Below are positions 18,678 to 28,800 of a DNA stretch of 64,000 nt, in pieces (within the stretch, counting starts at the first letter, position 1; the number at the start of each line of letters is the position of its first letter). The stretch is from the NCBI GenBank assembly GCA_964608615.1, contig CAZSQG010000006.1:22417-86416 (forward strand). The letters are read 5' to 3'. The DNA comes from CALEUX01 sp964608615. Its GTDB lineage: Bacteria > Bacteroidota > Bacteroidia > Bacteroidales > Marinilabiliaceae. The notes beneath the pieces are model-generated. The model did no database searches. It had not been told where the DNA came from and worked only from the letters and a program-made list of their open reading frames with translations. Made by a program: the position numbers and the translations under genes.

Positions 18678-19487
18678 ATGCAATTATTCAGCAGGGAGGT
18701 TGGAAATCAGGAGCGCACCATAATTATTCTACATGGATTATACGGGGCTTCTGATAACTGGATGACTATTGCATCAAGCCTTTCGGAAAAATTCAGGATT
18801 ATTTTACCCGATCAGCGCAATCATGGTCGCAGCCCTCACAATCCTAATCATAAATATGATTTACTTGCATCTGATCTGCATGAGCTTATTAATGCAAAAG
18901 AGTTGCAAAAAGTAATTCTTATAGGTCATTCAATGGGAGGTAAAACCGCGATGCGCTTTGCATTGGATTATCCGCATATGGTCGATCATCTGGTTGTAAT
19001 TGATATTGCTCCAAAAGATTATAGTTCATTTGCCAACTATGCACAAATAACGACCAACCACAATATCATTATTGACTCAATGATATCGGTTGACCCTTCA
19101 ATTATGGGCAGCCGTACTGAAATTGATGCTGAATTAAGGAAAAGCTTACCCAACAAAAGACTTAGGCAATTTTTAATGAAAAACATACGCCGTTCTGCAC
19201 TTGGCAGCTACCAATGGCAATTGAATCTGGAAGCGTTAAAAACCAATATGCCTGAGATAATGGATGGTTTCTCAAAGTACAAACCGGATAACAACTTTAT
19301 ACGTTCTGAAGTTCCTGCATTATTTATAAAAGGAGAACAATCGCCCTATATTTTAGAAGAAGACTCATTGGTAATTAACCGCTTTTTTCAAAAATCGCAA
19401 ATAATTACCATACCAAAAGCAGGACATTGGCTTCATGCCGAACAACCCGACCTGCTTATTAAAACCCTTCTGTACTTCCTGGATTAA
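18678..19487 (+). CDS. Alpha/beta-fold hydrolase (YbfF/ABHD11-like)
   Basis: Probable cytoplasmic esterase. The oxyanion segment is ILHGLYGASDNWMTIA, followed by DQRNHGRSPH, and the nucleophile elbow GHSMGGK carries the catalytic Ser (near residue 96). An acid and the closing His are found in the last third, AGHWLHAEQPDLL. There is no signal peptide. Length 269 matches YbfF-type esterases, to which LHGLYG and GRSPH also point. It is co-directional with pdxJ (6-base gap) and convergent with the exonuclease gene, whose stop directly abuts. The natural substrate is unknown. Confidence 0.87.
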   Translation: MQLFSREVGNQERTIIILHGLYGASDNWMTIASSLSEKFRIILPDQRNHGRSPHNPNHKYDLLASDLHELINAKELQKVILIGHSMGGKTAMRFALDYPHMVDHLVVIDIAPKDYSSFANYAQITTNHNIIIDSMISVDPSIMGSRTEIDAELRKSLPNKRLRQFLMKNIRRSALGSYQWQLNLEALKTNMPEIMDGFSKYKPDNNFIRSEVPALFIKGEQSPYILEEDSLVINRFFQKSQIITIPKAGHWLHAEQPDLLIKTLLYFLD

Positions 19488-20210
19488 TCAATTTTTGGCC
19501 CTGATAAAATTAGCCTGATCAATTAACGGTTCTCCTTTAAACCGTAAAAACAATTGAGCAGTGGCAAAAACATCCTTTTCGCAGTATATAGCAATACGCT
19601 CCAAATTCTTATCATTATAATAAACTGAAGCCACCTGGCTTCCATCAATATCATCCTTTGGAGAAGGTATTCCCATAATGGTAGTTAAAAGCGCAAGCGA
19701 AGTGTAGTGTTTATAATCACCAAATTTCCATAAATCCAATGTATCAAGAAACTTAACTTCCCATGGTTTTTTGCCTGCAATATCCAACACAGGTGGTAAT
19801 GGGATGCCATTAATGATCATTCGCCGGGCAATGTAAGGAATATCAAATTCCTTAATATTGTGACCGCAAATTTGGTTTCCCGGATCATTGCAAAAGCCAG
19901 TCACAACCCTGCCAAACTCCTTAAGTAAAAGAATCTCGTCTTCACCAAAGAACGATTTAACTTTAAAAAAGCGTTCACCGTTTCTAACAAACACTACGCC
20001 TGCTGAGATGCAAACAATTTTCCCAAACTCGGCATAAATACCGGCTTTATCATAAACATCCTCTGCTTTTTGTTCCTCCTTTCGAAAATAAGTCGATTTC
20101 TTCTCCCAAAACTCCTGCATTACAGGATTCAACTCATTAAAACCGGCAAACTGAGGAACCGTTTCAACGTCAATAAAAAAAACATTCTCGGCTGGATATT
20201 GTTCAAGCAT
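19488..20210 (-). CDS. Predicted 3'-5' exonuclease, PolB-like DEDDy family
   Basis: RNase-H-fold nuclease. Exo I is FFIDVETVPQF (Asp15, Glu17), Exo II is ICGHNIKEFDIPYIARR with the conserved Asp, and Exo III is YCEKDVFATAQLFLRF with the Tyr/Asp pair near residue 205-210. Asp-Glu-Asp-Asp residues are all in place, so it should be active on nucleic acid ends. Length 240. It is a stand-alone domain, not attached to a polymerase. It is transcribed after uridine kinase with a 10-base gap. The in vivo substrate is not evident. Confidence 0.85.
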   Translation of the reverse strand: MLEQYPAENVFFIDVETVPQFAGFNELNPVMQEFWEKKSTYFRKEEQKAEDVYDKAGIYAEFGKIVCISAGVVFVRNGERFFKVKSFFGEDEILLLKEFGRVVTGFCNDPGNQICGHNIKEFDIPYIARRMIINGIPLPPVLDIAGKKPWEVKFLDTLDLWKFGDYKHYTSLALLTTIMGIPSPKDDIDGSQVASVYYNDKNLERIAIYCEKDVFATAQLFLRFKGEPLIDQANFIRAKN

Positions 20211-20220
20211 AACATCAGGA

Positions 20221-20838
20221 TTAAGATTGATGACTAAGTATGCGCAGAATATACTGTGTTAGAATATCAATGGCCACGTGGTTGTTGCCACCCTGCGGAA
20301 CAATCAGGTCGGCATAACGTTTTGAAGGTTCAATAAACTGAAGATGCATAGGCTTTACTGTTTCCTCATATCTGACAAGCACTTTTTCAACAGTCCGCCC
20401 CCTTTCGGCAATATCGCGCTGAATAACACGCATCAATCGGTCGTCGGGTTCAGCATCTACAAAAACCTTTAGATCCATTAACTCTCGCAATCCGGGATGA
20501 CTCAATATCAGAATTCCTTCAACAATTACAACCTTTTTTGGTTTTACCTGAATGGTTTCATCCATACGAGTACATGTTAAATACGAATAAACGGGCTGAT
20601 TAACTGTAACTCCTTTACACAACTGGGAAAGATGACTCACTAACAAATCAAACTCCACAGAATCGGGGTGGTCGAAATTAATCTTTTGTCGCTCCTCTAA
20701 AGGAAGATGAGCACTATCATAATAGTAGGAGTCCTGCGGTAAAACAACAATTTCATCACAGGGTAATTGCTCCATGATCTTGCGTACCACTGTAGTTTTC
20801 CCGGATCCGGTTCCCCCGGCAATCCCAATAACCAACAT
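20221..20838 (-). CDS. udk: Uridine kinase
   Basis: Pyrimidine salvage enzyme phosphorylating uridine and cytidine with ATP or GTP. P-loop GIAGGTGSGKTTV sits at residues 5-17, followed by LPQDSYYYDSAHLPLEER, NFDHPDSVEFDLL and PVYSYLTCTR, the canonical uridine-binding stretch. VIVEGILIL and RLMRVIQRDIAERGR complete the family pattern. Length 205 is normal. It is the first gene of a pair with the exonuclease and is divergent from the Dabb gene. Confidence 0.94.
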   Translation of the reverse strand: MLVIGIAGGTGSGKTTVVRKIMEQLPCDEIVVLPQDSYYYDSAHLPLEERQKINFDHPDSVEFDLLVSHLSQLCKGVTVNQPVYSYLTCTRMDETIQVKPKKVVIVEGILILSHPGLRELMDLKVFVDAEPDDRLMRVIQRDIAERGRTVEKVLVRYEETVKPMHLQFIEPSKRYADLIVPQGGNNHVAIDILTQYILRILSHQS

Positions 20839-20926
20839 AAATCAACTTTTTTTGTAATTTTGCGCTTATAAGTACTTAACAATTTTAGGTCTCAACCAGA
20901 ATTCAAATTAACAAATATTTCTGACA

Positions 20927-21226
20927 ATGATAAAACATGTGGTTCTTTTTAAATTTAAGGAAGATATCTCTACAGCTGAAAAAAAAGAAATGCTGGGATC
21001 AATCAAATTTTCATTGGAGCAACTAAAAAATAGCATTAACTGTTTATTGCTTGTTGAAGTAGGATTAAACACTAACCCTGATGAGAGTTATGATCTTGCC
21101 TTAACAACTGTATTCGAAAACTGGGATGATTTAAAGGCATATGTTATTCATCCCGAACATCAAGAAGTATCTAAAGTAATTCGCCAAAATCTGGACAAAA
21201 GAGCTTGTGTTGATTATGAGATTTAA
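20927..21226 (+). CDS. Dabb (stress-responsive A/B barrel) domain protein
   Basis: Single-domain dimeric alpha+beta barrel protein of 99 residues. MIKHVVLFKFKEDIS and the closing AYVIHPEHQEVSKVIR are the Dabb signature. These proteins are small and cytoplasmic; their role is unclear in most bacteria. A TAATTTTG box (20855-20862) fits the Bacteroidetes -7 consensus and lies about 65 bases upstream. It is monocistronic: udk is divergent and the EF-G paralogue is convergent, with a terminator hairpin in between. Confidence 0.85.
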   Translation: MIKHVVLFKFKEDISTAEKKEMLGSIKFSLEQLKNSINCLLLVEVGLNTNPDESYDLALTTVFENWDDLKAYVIHPEHQEVSKVIRQNLDKRACVDYEI

Positions 21227-21339
21227 GCATCACCCATGGAACAAAGTGTTTCCGCATTTATTAAATCAACATTATTGCTCAACTGAGCTGGATTTTTGTG
21301 TTGCAAATCACATAAGACCTTGATTTAGCTTTAAAAGAA

Positions 21340-21369
21340 AAGAGACACCCATTTATTAGAGTGTCTCTT
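21340..21369 (-). terminator. Terminator hairpin of the EF-G paralogue
   Basis: Nine-base perfect inverted repeat (aagagacac / gtgtctctt) with a 12-base loop. It lies 21 bases beyond the stop of the minus-strand EF-G-like gene, with a T-rich run following on that strand. Confidence 0.7.
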
Positions 21370-21390
21370 ATTGTTAATGCTTTGTAAGGT

Positions 21391-23547
21391 CTATTCGTCC
21401 TTTTGCTCAGCAGCGTATGTAGCCAGCAGTTGCTCCTGTACTTCGGGAGGAACTTTATCGTATTTTGCAAAACTCATTGAATAAAAGGCTCGCCCTCCGG
21501 TTATGGAACTCAATGATGTAGAGTATTTATTCATCTCCTTAAGCGGGACTTTGGCTTTAATTACTTCAAAACCTTTTTCACTGCTCATACCTTCAATCAT
21601 AGCACGTCGCCCCTGCAAATCGCCCATCACATCGCCCATCCGTTCCGAAGGCACCCTGATTTCCACATCATAAACAGGTTCAAGAATTTTTGGTCCGGCT
21701 TCTTTAAAAGCTGCTCTAAACGCATTGCGTCCGGCCAGTTTAAAGGAAATTTCATTGGAGTCAACCGGGTGCATCTTTCCATCATAGATACAAACCCTAA
21801 TGTCGCGGGCATAGGATCCTGTAAGCGGACCTTCCTCCATTTTCTCCATCAAACCTTTTAGGATGGCAGGCATGAAACGGTTGTCAATAGACCCCCCAAC
21901 AATACAGTTGCAAAACACCAATTTTCCACCCCATGGCAAATTAACCTCATCCGTATCCCGAACGTTCATTTTAAAATCCTGGCCATCAAATTTATATGTG
22001 GTTGGAGCAGGCATACCTTCGTAATAAGGTTCTATAATCATATGGACCTCACCAAACTGACCAGCTCCTCCCGACTGTTTCTTATGGCGATAGTCAGCAC
22101 GAGCCTGTTTTGTAATAGTTTCGCGATAGGGTATTTTTGGATTCAGAAATTCAACATGAAGCTTCTCAAGGTTTTCAAGACGCCATTTCATTGTGTTAAG
22201 ATGAAATTCGCCCTGACCATGCACAATCACCTGTTTCAATTCTTTCGAATACTCAACCATGATTGTTGGGTCTTCTTCATGAAAGCGATTCAGTAATTCT
22301 CCAAGCTTTTCTTCATCACTCTCACTAACCGCTTTTATGGCTGTACGAAATTTGGGGTTAGGATATTTAATAGGCTCAAACAGATAGTCGCAACCTTTTG
22401 TATTAAGTGTATGATTTGTTTTGGTTTCTTTAAGCTTTACAGTTGCGCCAATATCTCCGGCAACTAATTCGCTTACTTTATGCCGTGTGTTACCAGCCAC
22501 ACAATATAGTTGACTCAGACGTTCTTTTGCATCGCGGTTCATATTTACAAGGTCCATACCTTCTGAAACCTTACCTGACATCACTTTAAAATAACTAACT
22601 TCACCCAGGTGAGGTTCTATACTAACCTTAAACACGAAAATTGAGGCAGGACCATTAACATCAGGTTCCACTTCAACTCCTTTTTCAGTTTTTGGCTTAG
22701 GCATTTCCGACACAAATGGAACAATATTACCAAGAAATTCCATAAGACGGCGAACACCCATATCCTTAAGTGCAGAGCAACAAAAAACAGGAAACAAATC
22801 GCGGCCTTTTAAACCTGCCTTAATACCTCTCCGCATTTCATCCTCATCAAGCGATCCTTTTTCAAAGAACAACTCCATTAGGCTTTCATCATTTTCAGCA
22901 GCAGCTTCAACAAGTTTATTGTGTAACTCATCAGCTTTTGGCTTTTCACTTGCCGGGATATCCAGAATCTCGGGTTCACCTCCATTAGGGCCCCATTTGT
23001 ACATCTTCATCTTCAACACGTCTATTAAAGCGTTGAATGAAAGTCCTGCAACAACAGGATACTGAACAACAACCATCTTTTTTCCAAAGGAGGCACGAAT
23101 ACTATCAATGGTTCCTTCAAAATTGGCTTTTTCGTGATCTAATTGGTTAATTAAAAATATCACAGGTTTATGATACTTTTCAGTATATCTGAACATATTT
23201 TCAGTACCAACTTCAACGCCCTGAGTGGCATTCAGGAGCATAATAGCTGTATCGGTGACATTAAGTGAGGTAATAGCACCATTAATAAAATCATCAGAAC
23301 CGGGACTATCAATAATATTAAGTTTTTTGCCCAACCACTCGGTAAATAGCACCGATGAAAAAACCGAGTAGCCATATTCCTGTTCTACCCGGTTATAATC
23401 GGAAACCGTATTATTACTTGCAATGTCTCCACGGCGGTTGATGACTCCACCCTCGTAAAGCATCGCTTCAGCAAGGGTGGTTTTTCCCGATCCGCTATTA
23501 CCAAGGAGCGAGATATTCTTTATCTGATCGGCTTGATATACTTTCAT
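21391..23547 (-). CDS. EF-G paralogue with altered GTPase motifs (EF-G2-like)
   Basis: Full-length elongation-factor-G-like protein (718 residues) with the order G domain, domain II, III, IV (RKQSGGAGQFGEVHMIIEP-type stretch, here HKKQSGGAGQFGEVH) and V (ILEPVYDVEIRVPSERMGDVMG). The P loop is GNSGSGKTT (16-24). Switch I, normally RGIT, reads YGYS (Ser61), and the G3 motif, normally DTPGH, reads DSPGS (80-84), so the catalytic His is missing. NQLD replaces NKxD. This matches the Bacteroides EF-G2 type, which has been reported to support translocation without GTP hydrolysis; I infer the same here. It is not the main EF-G. It stands alone, convergent with the Dabb gene. Confidence 0.85.
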   Translation of the reverse strand: MKVYQADQIKNISLLGNSGSGKTTLAEAMLYEGGVINRRGDIASNNTVSDYNRVEQEYGYSVFSSVLFTEWLGKKLNIIDSPGSDDFINGAITSLNVTDTAIMLLNATQGVEVGTENMFRYTEKYHKPVIFLINQLDHEKANFEGTIDSIRASFGKKMVVVQYPVVAGLSFNALIDVLKMKMYKWGPNGGEPEILDIPASEKPKADELHNKLVEAAAENDESLMELFFEKGSLDEDEMRRGIKAGLKGRDLFPVFCCSALKDMGVRRLMEFLGNIVPFVSEMPKPKTEKGVEVEPDVNGPASIFVFKVSIEPHLGEVSYFKVMSGKVSEGMDLVNMNRDAKERLSQLYCVAGNTRHKVSELVAGDIGATVKLKETKTNHTLNTKGCDYLFEPIKYPNPKFRTAIKAVSESDEEKLGELLNRFHEEDPTIMVEYSKELKQVIVHGQGEFHLNTMKWRLENLEKLHVEFLNPKIPYRETITKQARADYRHKKQSGGAGQFGEVHMIIEPYYEGMPAPTTYKFDGQDFKMNVRDTDEVNLPWGGKLVFCNCIVGGSIDNRFMPAILKGLMEKMEEGPLTGSYARDIRVCIYDGKMHPVDSNEISFKLAGRNAFRAAFKEAGPKILEPVYDVEIRVPSERMGDVMGDLQGRRAMIEGMSSEKGFEVIKAKVPLKEMNKYSTSLSSITGGRAFYSMSFAKYDKVPPEVQEQLLATYAAEQKDE

Positions 23548-23695
23548 AGCTAATAATTAAAAGGTTAATAAAAATCATTAAAAGGGTACTTCTGTAAAAT
23601 TAATAATATTTAAGAAAGATTCAAGAAACGTACGTCTAAAGTTAAAAAACAACTATTTTTTTTTAAATATGTTATCCGTTGTTTGCAAACCAACC

Positions 23696-23778
23696 TACAA
23701 TACAATAAATAAAAANNNNNNNNNNCTTCCAGTTGGGATAAGAGCTTATTAAACTATATACAATACAATAAATAAAAA
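23696..23778. repeat. 20-base direct repeat on both sides of the assembly gap
   Basis: The 20-mer tacaatacaataaataaaaa occurs at 23696-23715, ending exactly at the N run, and again at 23759-23778. The 33 known bases between them are unrelated. This is what a contig end broken on a short repeat looks like. Confidence 0.85.
23716..23725. other. Assembly gap (10 N)
   Basis: Ten undetermined bases inside an AT-rich intergenic stretch (23548-23854) between the EF-G paralogue and the DUF190 gene. No gene is cut by it as shown, but the true distance across the join is unknown, so the adjacency of the two sides should not be trusted. Confidence 0.98.
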
Positions 23779-23854
23779 AGTCGCCTTAGGAAGTTGAATT
23801 TGTAAAAACCTTTTTTTAACTTGAGGAAAGGTTATAAATCTAATCCTTAAAAGC

Positions 23855-24220
23855 ATGAATCTTTCAGGCAACGCAGTTAAACTAAAAATTATTGTAGGCG
23901 AAAGCGACTATGTATATCAGCGTCCACTATATGAGGCTATCGTTTTTGCAGCAAAAAAATACAAAATTTCGGGTGTTACGGTTGTTAAAGGAATAATGAA
24001 TTATGGTGCTAACAGTTTATTTCAAAGCATAAAAGTATTTACACTGGCCTCTGACCTGCCAATTATTATTGAAATGATTGACCGACAAGAAAGACTTACC
24101 GATTTTTCAGCCATTGTAACCCGGCTAATGGAAAAAGCAGGTGCAGGAGGATTAATAACCATGGAAGAAGTAGATGTACTACATTATAGTGCCGGAGTAT
24201 ACCATTCACAAAAAAATTGA
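23855..24220 (+). CDS. DUF190 protein
   Basis: Small cytoplasmic protein of 121 residues with a PII-like ferredoxin fold. The DUF190 signature is clear: VGESDYVYQRPLYEAIVFAA, GVTVVKGIMNYGANS, IIIEMIDRQERL and GLITMEEVDVL. Members of the family are often found beside crcB fluoride channels, but no crcB is visible here, and the upstream neighbour is hidden by the assembly gap. A terminator hairpin follows at 24294. Function unknown; PII-like ligand sensing is a guess from fold only. Confidence 0.85.
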   Translation: MNLSGNAVKLKIIVGESDYVYQRPLYEAIVFAAKKYKISGVTVVKGIMNYGANSLFQSIKVFTLASDLPIIIEMIDRQERLTDFSAIVTRLMEKAGAGGLITMEEVDVLHYSAGVYHSQKN

Positions 24221-24293
24221 TCAATTACCAAATTCATATCAGCGGTGTTTTTTTGATACTATGTCAACAGCATAATTGCCCGCGAAAAATTTA

Positions 24294-24321
24294 GCCCGAT
24301 TCAACATATCGGGTTTCTTTT
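24294..24321 (+). terminator. Terminator after the DUF190 gene
   Basis: Stem cccgat / atcggg with a G-T extension and a 7-base loop, followed by tttcttttttttt, a classical intrinsic terminator on the plus strand 75 bases after the stop codon. Confidence 0.75.
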
Positions 24322-24593
24322 TTTTCTAAAATAATATTTATACGCCATAACTTCTTTATTAATGCACCTTTACCAATCAGGGATTATCTGCTAAAAACTC
24401 TTATCAATTCACTTTTTTTTTGACATCTGGAACCATTTAAAGAACAATTATCAAAAATTGACGCTGATTTTAACCCTAAATTTCCCAAACACTAATTTTC
24501 GTTGACCAATGTTAATTAATACTTTATTAACGATAACTCCACTACAGAACATTGTATATAATTTTACATCACAAAACTTAAACTTCTGAATCC
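24322..24593. other. AT-rich leader region
   Basis: No gene is seen. The last 60 bases before the ATG at 24594 contain tatataattttac, a near match to the -7 consensus, and probably hold the promoter of the next gene. Confidence 0.4.
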
Positions 24594-25181
24594 ATGAAAG
24601 CAAACCTTTTTCAAGACAACAACATTTTAAAGTTCATTTCATTAAGATTCATCTCTGCTTTATTGTGTTTATTCCTTTTCGCCGGGATTAACGCTGGAAA
24701 CAAGAGTGGCAAGAGGGATATGAAAAGCATAAAAGTTCAGTTGGAACGTGCCGAAGCAAACTATCAGAAAAATTTGAATAAAAAATTATTCGCTGACTCA
24801 TTATTGAATCTTGGATTAAACATTCATGAAACAAGCTCAGATGAAATCAGAGCCGCAATAATACAGATGAATGATAAGAGCAGAAGTTTTACAACCCTAA
24901 TGAAGAAACTGAAAAAAGATCTAAAATCCAATACTCCAAAAGAAGTAAATGATGCAAGAGCTTCCATTAAAAATCTAGAAAATGATTATAGTCAGGCTCT
25001 TGCGAATTTTGATCTTATTATGAAAGACCAGATTAATCTCTCGGATGATGGTACAAAATATTTATTTAGGGGTGAGGCTTTTAAACGAGAGATACGTAAA
25101 AGTTTTAAGGCTTCACAAAAAAAATTAATTGAAGCTCAATCAGCAATGGGAGAACAAGCAATGCTCACTTCTAATAAATAA
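24594..25181 (+). CDS. Secreted helical protein of unknown function
   Basis: Not recognised. Residues 1-40 contain a long basic-then-hydrophobic signal (FISLRFISALLCLFLFAGINAG), so the mature part should be periplasmic. The rest (about 155 residues) is Lys/Glu/Ala/Asn-rich and almost wholly helical, with coiled-coil-like stretches such as KSIKVQLERAEANYQKNLNK and SIKNLENDYSQALANFDLI. There are no cysteines after the signal. It is monocistronic and flanked by terminators or convergent genes. It resembles an OmpH-like or adaptor-type helical protein only in composition. Confidence 0.65.
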   Translation: MKANLFQDNNILKFISLRFISALLCLFLFAGINAGNKSGKRDMKSIKVQLERAEANYQKNLNKKLFADSLLNLGLNIHETSSDEIRAAIIQMNDKSRSFTTLMKKLKKDLKSNTPKEVNDARASIKNLENDYSQALANFDLIMKDQINLSDDGTKYLFRGEAFKREIRKSFKASQKKLIEAQSAMGEQAMLTSNK

Positions 25182-25305
25182 TCCTATACAGATAATTCAT
25201 CAAGAGAAAATATTTCAATTTTACCCAAACCCAATTATTAGTTTTCACATTAGGCCTGTTAGTTAATATAACTGACAGGTTTTTTGTTTTCACAAATACA
25301 AAAAC

Positions 25306-25710
25306 TCATCGCGCCCTGTTTATCAATTGTATACCATACTCCTTCTCAATAAAACGAAAATAATTATACAGCCGGTAATTTAAATCCATTCCATAATCCG
25401 TAAACAGATCGTAATGAATTTCTGTTTCATAAAAGCCGCCATATCTAATGGGGTTACTATGGCGAATGTTCCATTCTATAACATATTGCTGATTCCACCC
25501 TTCATAATAAGCCTGAGAATAAAACTCAGATGAAGGCTGCATAGCCAAAAAGGCTTCGAATTTCGAGTCGGAAACAATTAATTGATACTCCAAACTGTCT
25601 TCGGCAACTACTTTAACCTTTAGAGAGGAAACCCCTGCTTTTTCGGTTGAACCGCATGATGCTATAACCACTCCCGAAAATAAAATCAGAAAAATCCAAA
25701 TATTCTTCAT
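25306..25710 (-). CDS. DUF6146-like lipoprotein
   Basis: Short lipoprotein of 134 residues. The signal ends in the lipobox VIASC (Cys19), followed by a Gly/Ser linker. The mature domain DSLEYQLIVSDSKFEAFLAMQP, YYEGWNQQYVIEWNIRH and YRLYNYFRFIEKEYG is the aromatic-rich pattern I associate with DUF6146, found in Bacteroidota only as far as I know. Its role is unknown. It lies downstream of carB on the same strand, but the hairpin at 25782-25809 should separate the two transcripts. Confidence 0.72.
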   Translation of the reverse strand: MKNIWIFLILFSGVVIASCGSTEKAGVSSLKVKVVAEDSLEYQLIVSDSKFEAFLAMQPSSEFYSQAYYEGWNQQYVIEWNIRHSNPIRYGGFYETEIHYDLFTDYGMDLNYRLYNYFRFIEKEYGIQLINRAR

Positions 25711-25781
25711 AGCCGTAGTATTTTAACCCTAAAGAAACTGAACCCATTGATTTACAGCACAATTATTATGCCACGAATAAA

Positions 25782-25809
25782 AAAAACCACCGCTTACACG
25801 GTGGTTTTT
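25782..25809 (-). terminator. carB terminator
   Basis: Eleven-base perfect stem (aaaaaccaccg / cggtggttttt) with a 6-base loop, 34 bases beyond the carB stop. A and T runs on both sides could let it act in both directions. Confidence 0.85.
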
Positions 25810-25842
25810 AATTAAATTCGAGAGATAAGAATTGTAAAAAAA

Positions 25843-28800
25843 CTATTTATACTCATCCCAACTTTTAATAGAAATATCTTCCATTTCCATTTTACAGAAC
25901 GAACCAATAAAAGCACTGGCCAAACGGGCGTTTGTAATAAGCGGAACATTAAAATCAATGCTGGTTCGACGAATCTGATAACCATTCTTAAGTTCACCCT
26001 TTGATAAGTTCTTGGGGATATTCACCACCAAATCAATTTTTCGTTCTCGAATATAATCAATGGTGTTAGGATTTTTATCGGGCTCATCAGGCCAATAAAG
26101 AAGTGTAGTTTTCAATCCATTTTCCTCAAAAAACCGCTGTGTACCGCTAGTGGCAAACAAGTTATATCCTTTTTCAACCAGAAGGCGGGCACTATTAAGC
26201 AATTCAATTTTATCACGAAGCGGGCCCGAAGAAATAAGGATATTTTTTTTAGGAATACGGTAACCAACCGACAACATTGCCTGAAGTACTGCATCGTAAA
26301 AAGTATCTCCAATACAGCCAACTTCACCAGTAGAGGCCATATCAACCCCAAGAACGGGATCAGCTTTCTGAAGACGGGCAAATGAGAACTGAGGAGCCTT
26401 AATTCCAACATAATCAAGCTCAAAAAAGCTCTTGCTGGGTTTCTCAACCGGTAACCCCAGCATAACCCGCGTTGCCATGTCAATAAGATTAACTTTCAGC
26501 ACTTTCGACACAAACGGAAAACTCCTTGATGCCCTGAGGTTACATTCAATAACTTTAATGTCGTTATCTTTTGCAAGTAACTGCATATTAAATGGACCTG
26601 AAATATTAAGTGCCGCAGCAATTTTTTTGGATATCCGTTTTACCCTTCTAATGGTTTCAACATAAAGCTTTTGGGGAGGAAACACGATGGTTGCATCACC
26701 TGAGTGTACACCTGCAAACTCAATATGTTCAGATATAGCATATGCAATAACCTCTCCATTACGAGCCACAGCATCAATCTCAATTTCTTTGGCTTGTTCA
26801 ATAAATTCTGAAACCACAACCGGGTATTGTTTGGAAACATTAGCTGCCAGTTCAAGAAAGTGCTGTAATTCATCACGATTACTAACCACATTCATAGCAG
26901 CTCCCGAAAGAACGTACGAAGGACGCACCAGAACCGGAAATCCAACAATATCAACAAAATCAAAAATATCTTCTATTGTAGTTAACTCACTCCATCGAGG
27001 CTGATCTATTTCAAGTTCATCTAAAAGAGATGAGAATTTCTGCCTGTTTTCAGCCCGGTCGATACTTTCCGGGGAGGTTCCCAGAATTGGCACATTTTGA
27101 TCGTGCAAACGCATGACCAAATTATTAGCTATTTGGCCGCCAACTGAAACAACAACCCCTTTAGGGGCCTCCAAATCAACAATATCCAAAACTCGCTCAA
27201 GCGAAAGCTCATCAAAATAGAGACGACTACAAACATCATAATCGGTACTAACCGTTTCGGGATTGTAATTAATCATTACGGAACGAAAGCCTTGTTCATT
27301 TACTGTTTGTACTGCATTTACACTACACCAGTCAAACTCCACACTGCTACCAATTCTGTATGCTCCTGAACCAAGTACTATAACCGATAATCCATCCTTT
27401 TCAAATTCAATATCGTGACTTGATCCATTATAAGTAAGGTATAAATAATTAATCTGCGCAGGAAACTCCCCGGCCAGTGTGTCAATTTGCTTTACATAAG
27501 GTAAGATATTCCTTTCTTTACGATGATCACGAACTTTGAGTAATCCTTCCTCCATCTGTAAAGAGGATGTCTTAAGCACAATTCGTGCAATCTGAAAATC
27601 AGAGAATCCTATTTTTTTTGCATCTGAAAGAATTGCATCCGGCAGCGTTTTAAGCGATTTATATTGCCCAAGTTTATCTTTTAGATCGGTGATATTCTTA
27701 AGCTTCTCAAGAAACCATTTATCAATCCTGGACAATTCACATATCTCTTCAATATCCATTCCCTGATCAAGCGCCTCAGCAATAGCAAAGATGCGTTGAT
27801 CAGTAGGCTCTGACAATTCTTTACGAATATCGGTGTTTTTAAGCGGCTGATTTCCAACAAAACCATGCATTCCCTGCCCTACCATCCGCAAACCTTTCTG
27901 TATAGCCTCTTCAAAAGTCCGGCCTATAGCCATAATCTCCCCCACACTCTTCATGCTGGAGCCAATTTGCTTAGACACACCGGTAAACTTATTTAAATCC
28001 CACCGGGGAATTTTACATACAATATAATCGAGGGCTGGCTCAAAAAACGCAACTGTTTGTTTGGTTACAGTATTCTTTAACTGATGAAGCCCATAACCCA
28101 GTCCCAATTTTGCTGCAATAAATGCAAGCGGATATCCTGTAGCTTTTGAAGCTAACGCACTCGAGCGTGAAAGACGGGCATTTACCTCAATTACACGATA
28201 ATCCTCTGAATTGGGATCAAGTGCATATTGTACATTACATTCCCCAATAATACCGATGTGGCGGATAATTTTAATAGCCACCTCGCGTAATTTATGATAT
28301 TCAGAGTTGGTAAGTGTTTGTGATGGGGCCACTACAATACTTTCGCCTGTATGAATGCCCAACGGGTCGAAATTCTCCATATTACACACCGTGATGCAAT
28401 TATCATATACATCACGAACCACTTCATATTCAACTTCCTTCCACCCCTTAAGCGACTCCTCTACAAGTATTTGATTGGAGTAGGAGAAAGCATTTTCAGC
28501 CCGCATTAACAATTCTTTCCGATCTAAGCAAAATCCACTTCCCATACCACCCAGCGTATAGGCAGCCCTGACCATAATGGGGAAACCCAGTTTATCTGAA
28601 GCATCTAAAGCATCCGCCACAGAAGTAACAGCAATACTTCTTGGTGTTTTAACATTAATTTCGGCAAGCTTATTGGTAAAAATTTCTCGGTCTTCAGTTT
28701 CAATTATAGCCTGAACCGGGGTGCCCAGAACTTTAATATTATATTTTTCAAGTATACCCTGCTCATAAAGTTGAACTCCACAATTCAATGCTGTCTGACC

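Noticed and set aside
23548..23854. Possible gene hidden at the assembly gap
   Set aside because: The visible bases are AT-rich without coding signs; nothing can be said about the missing part.
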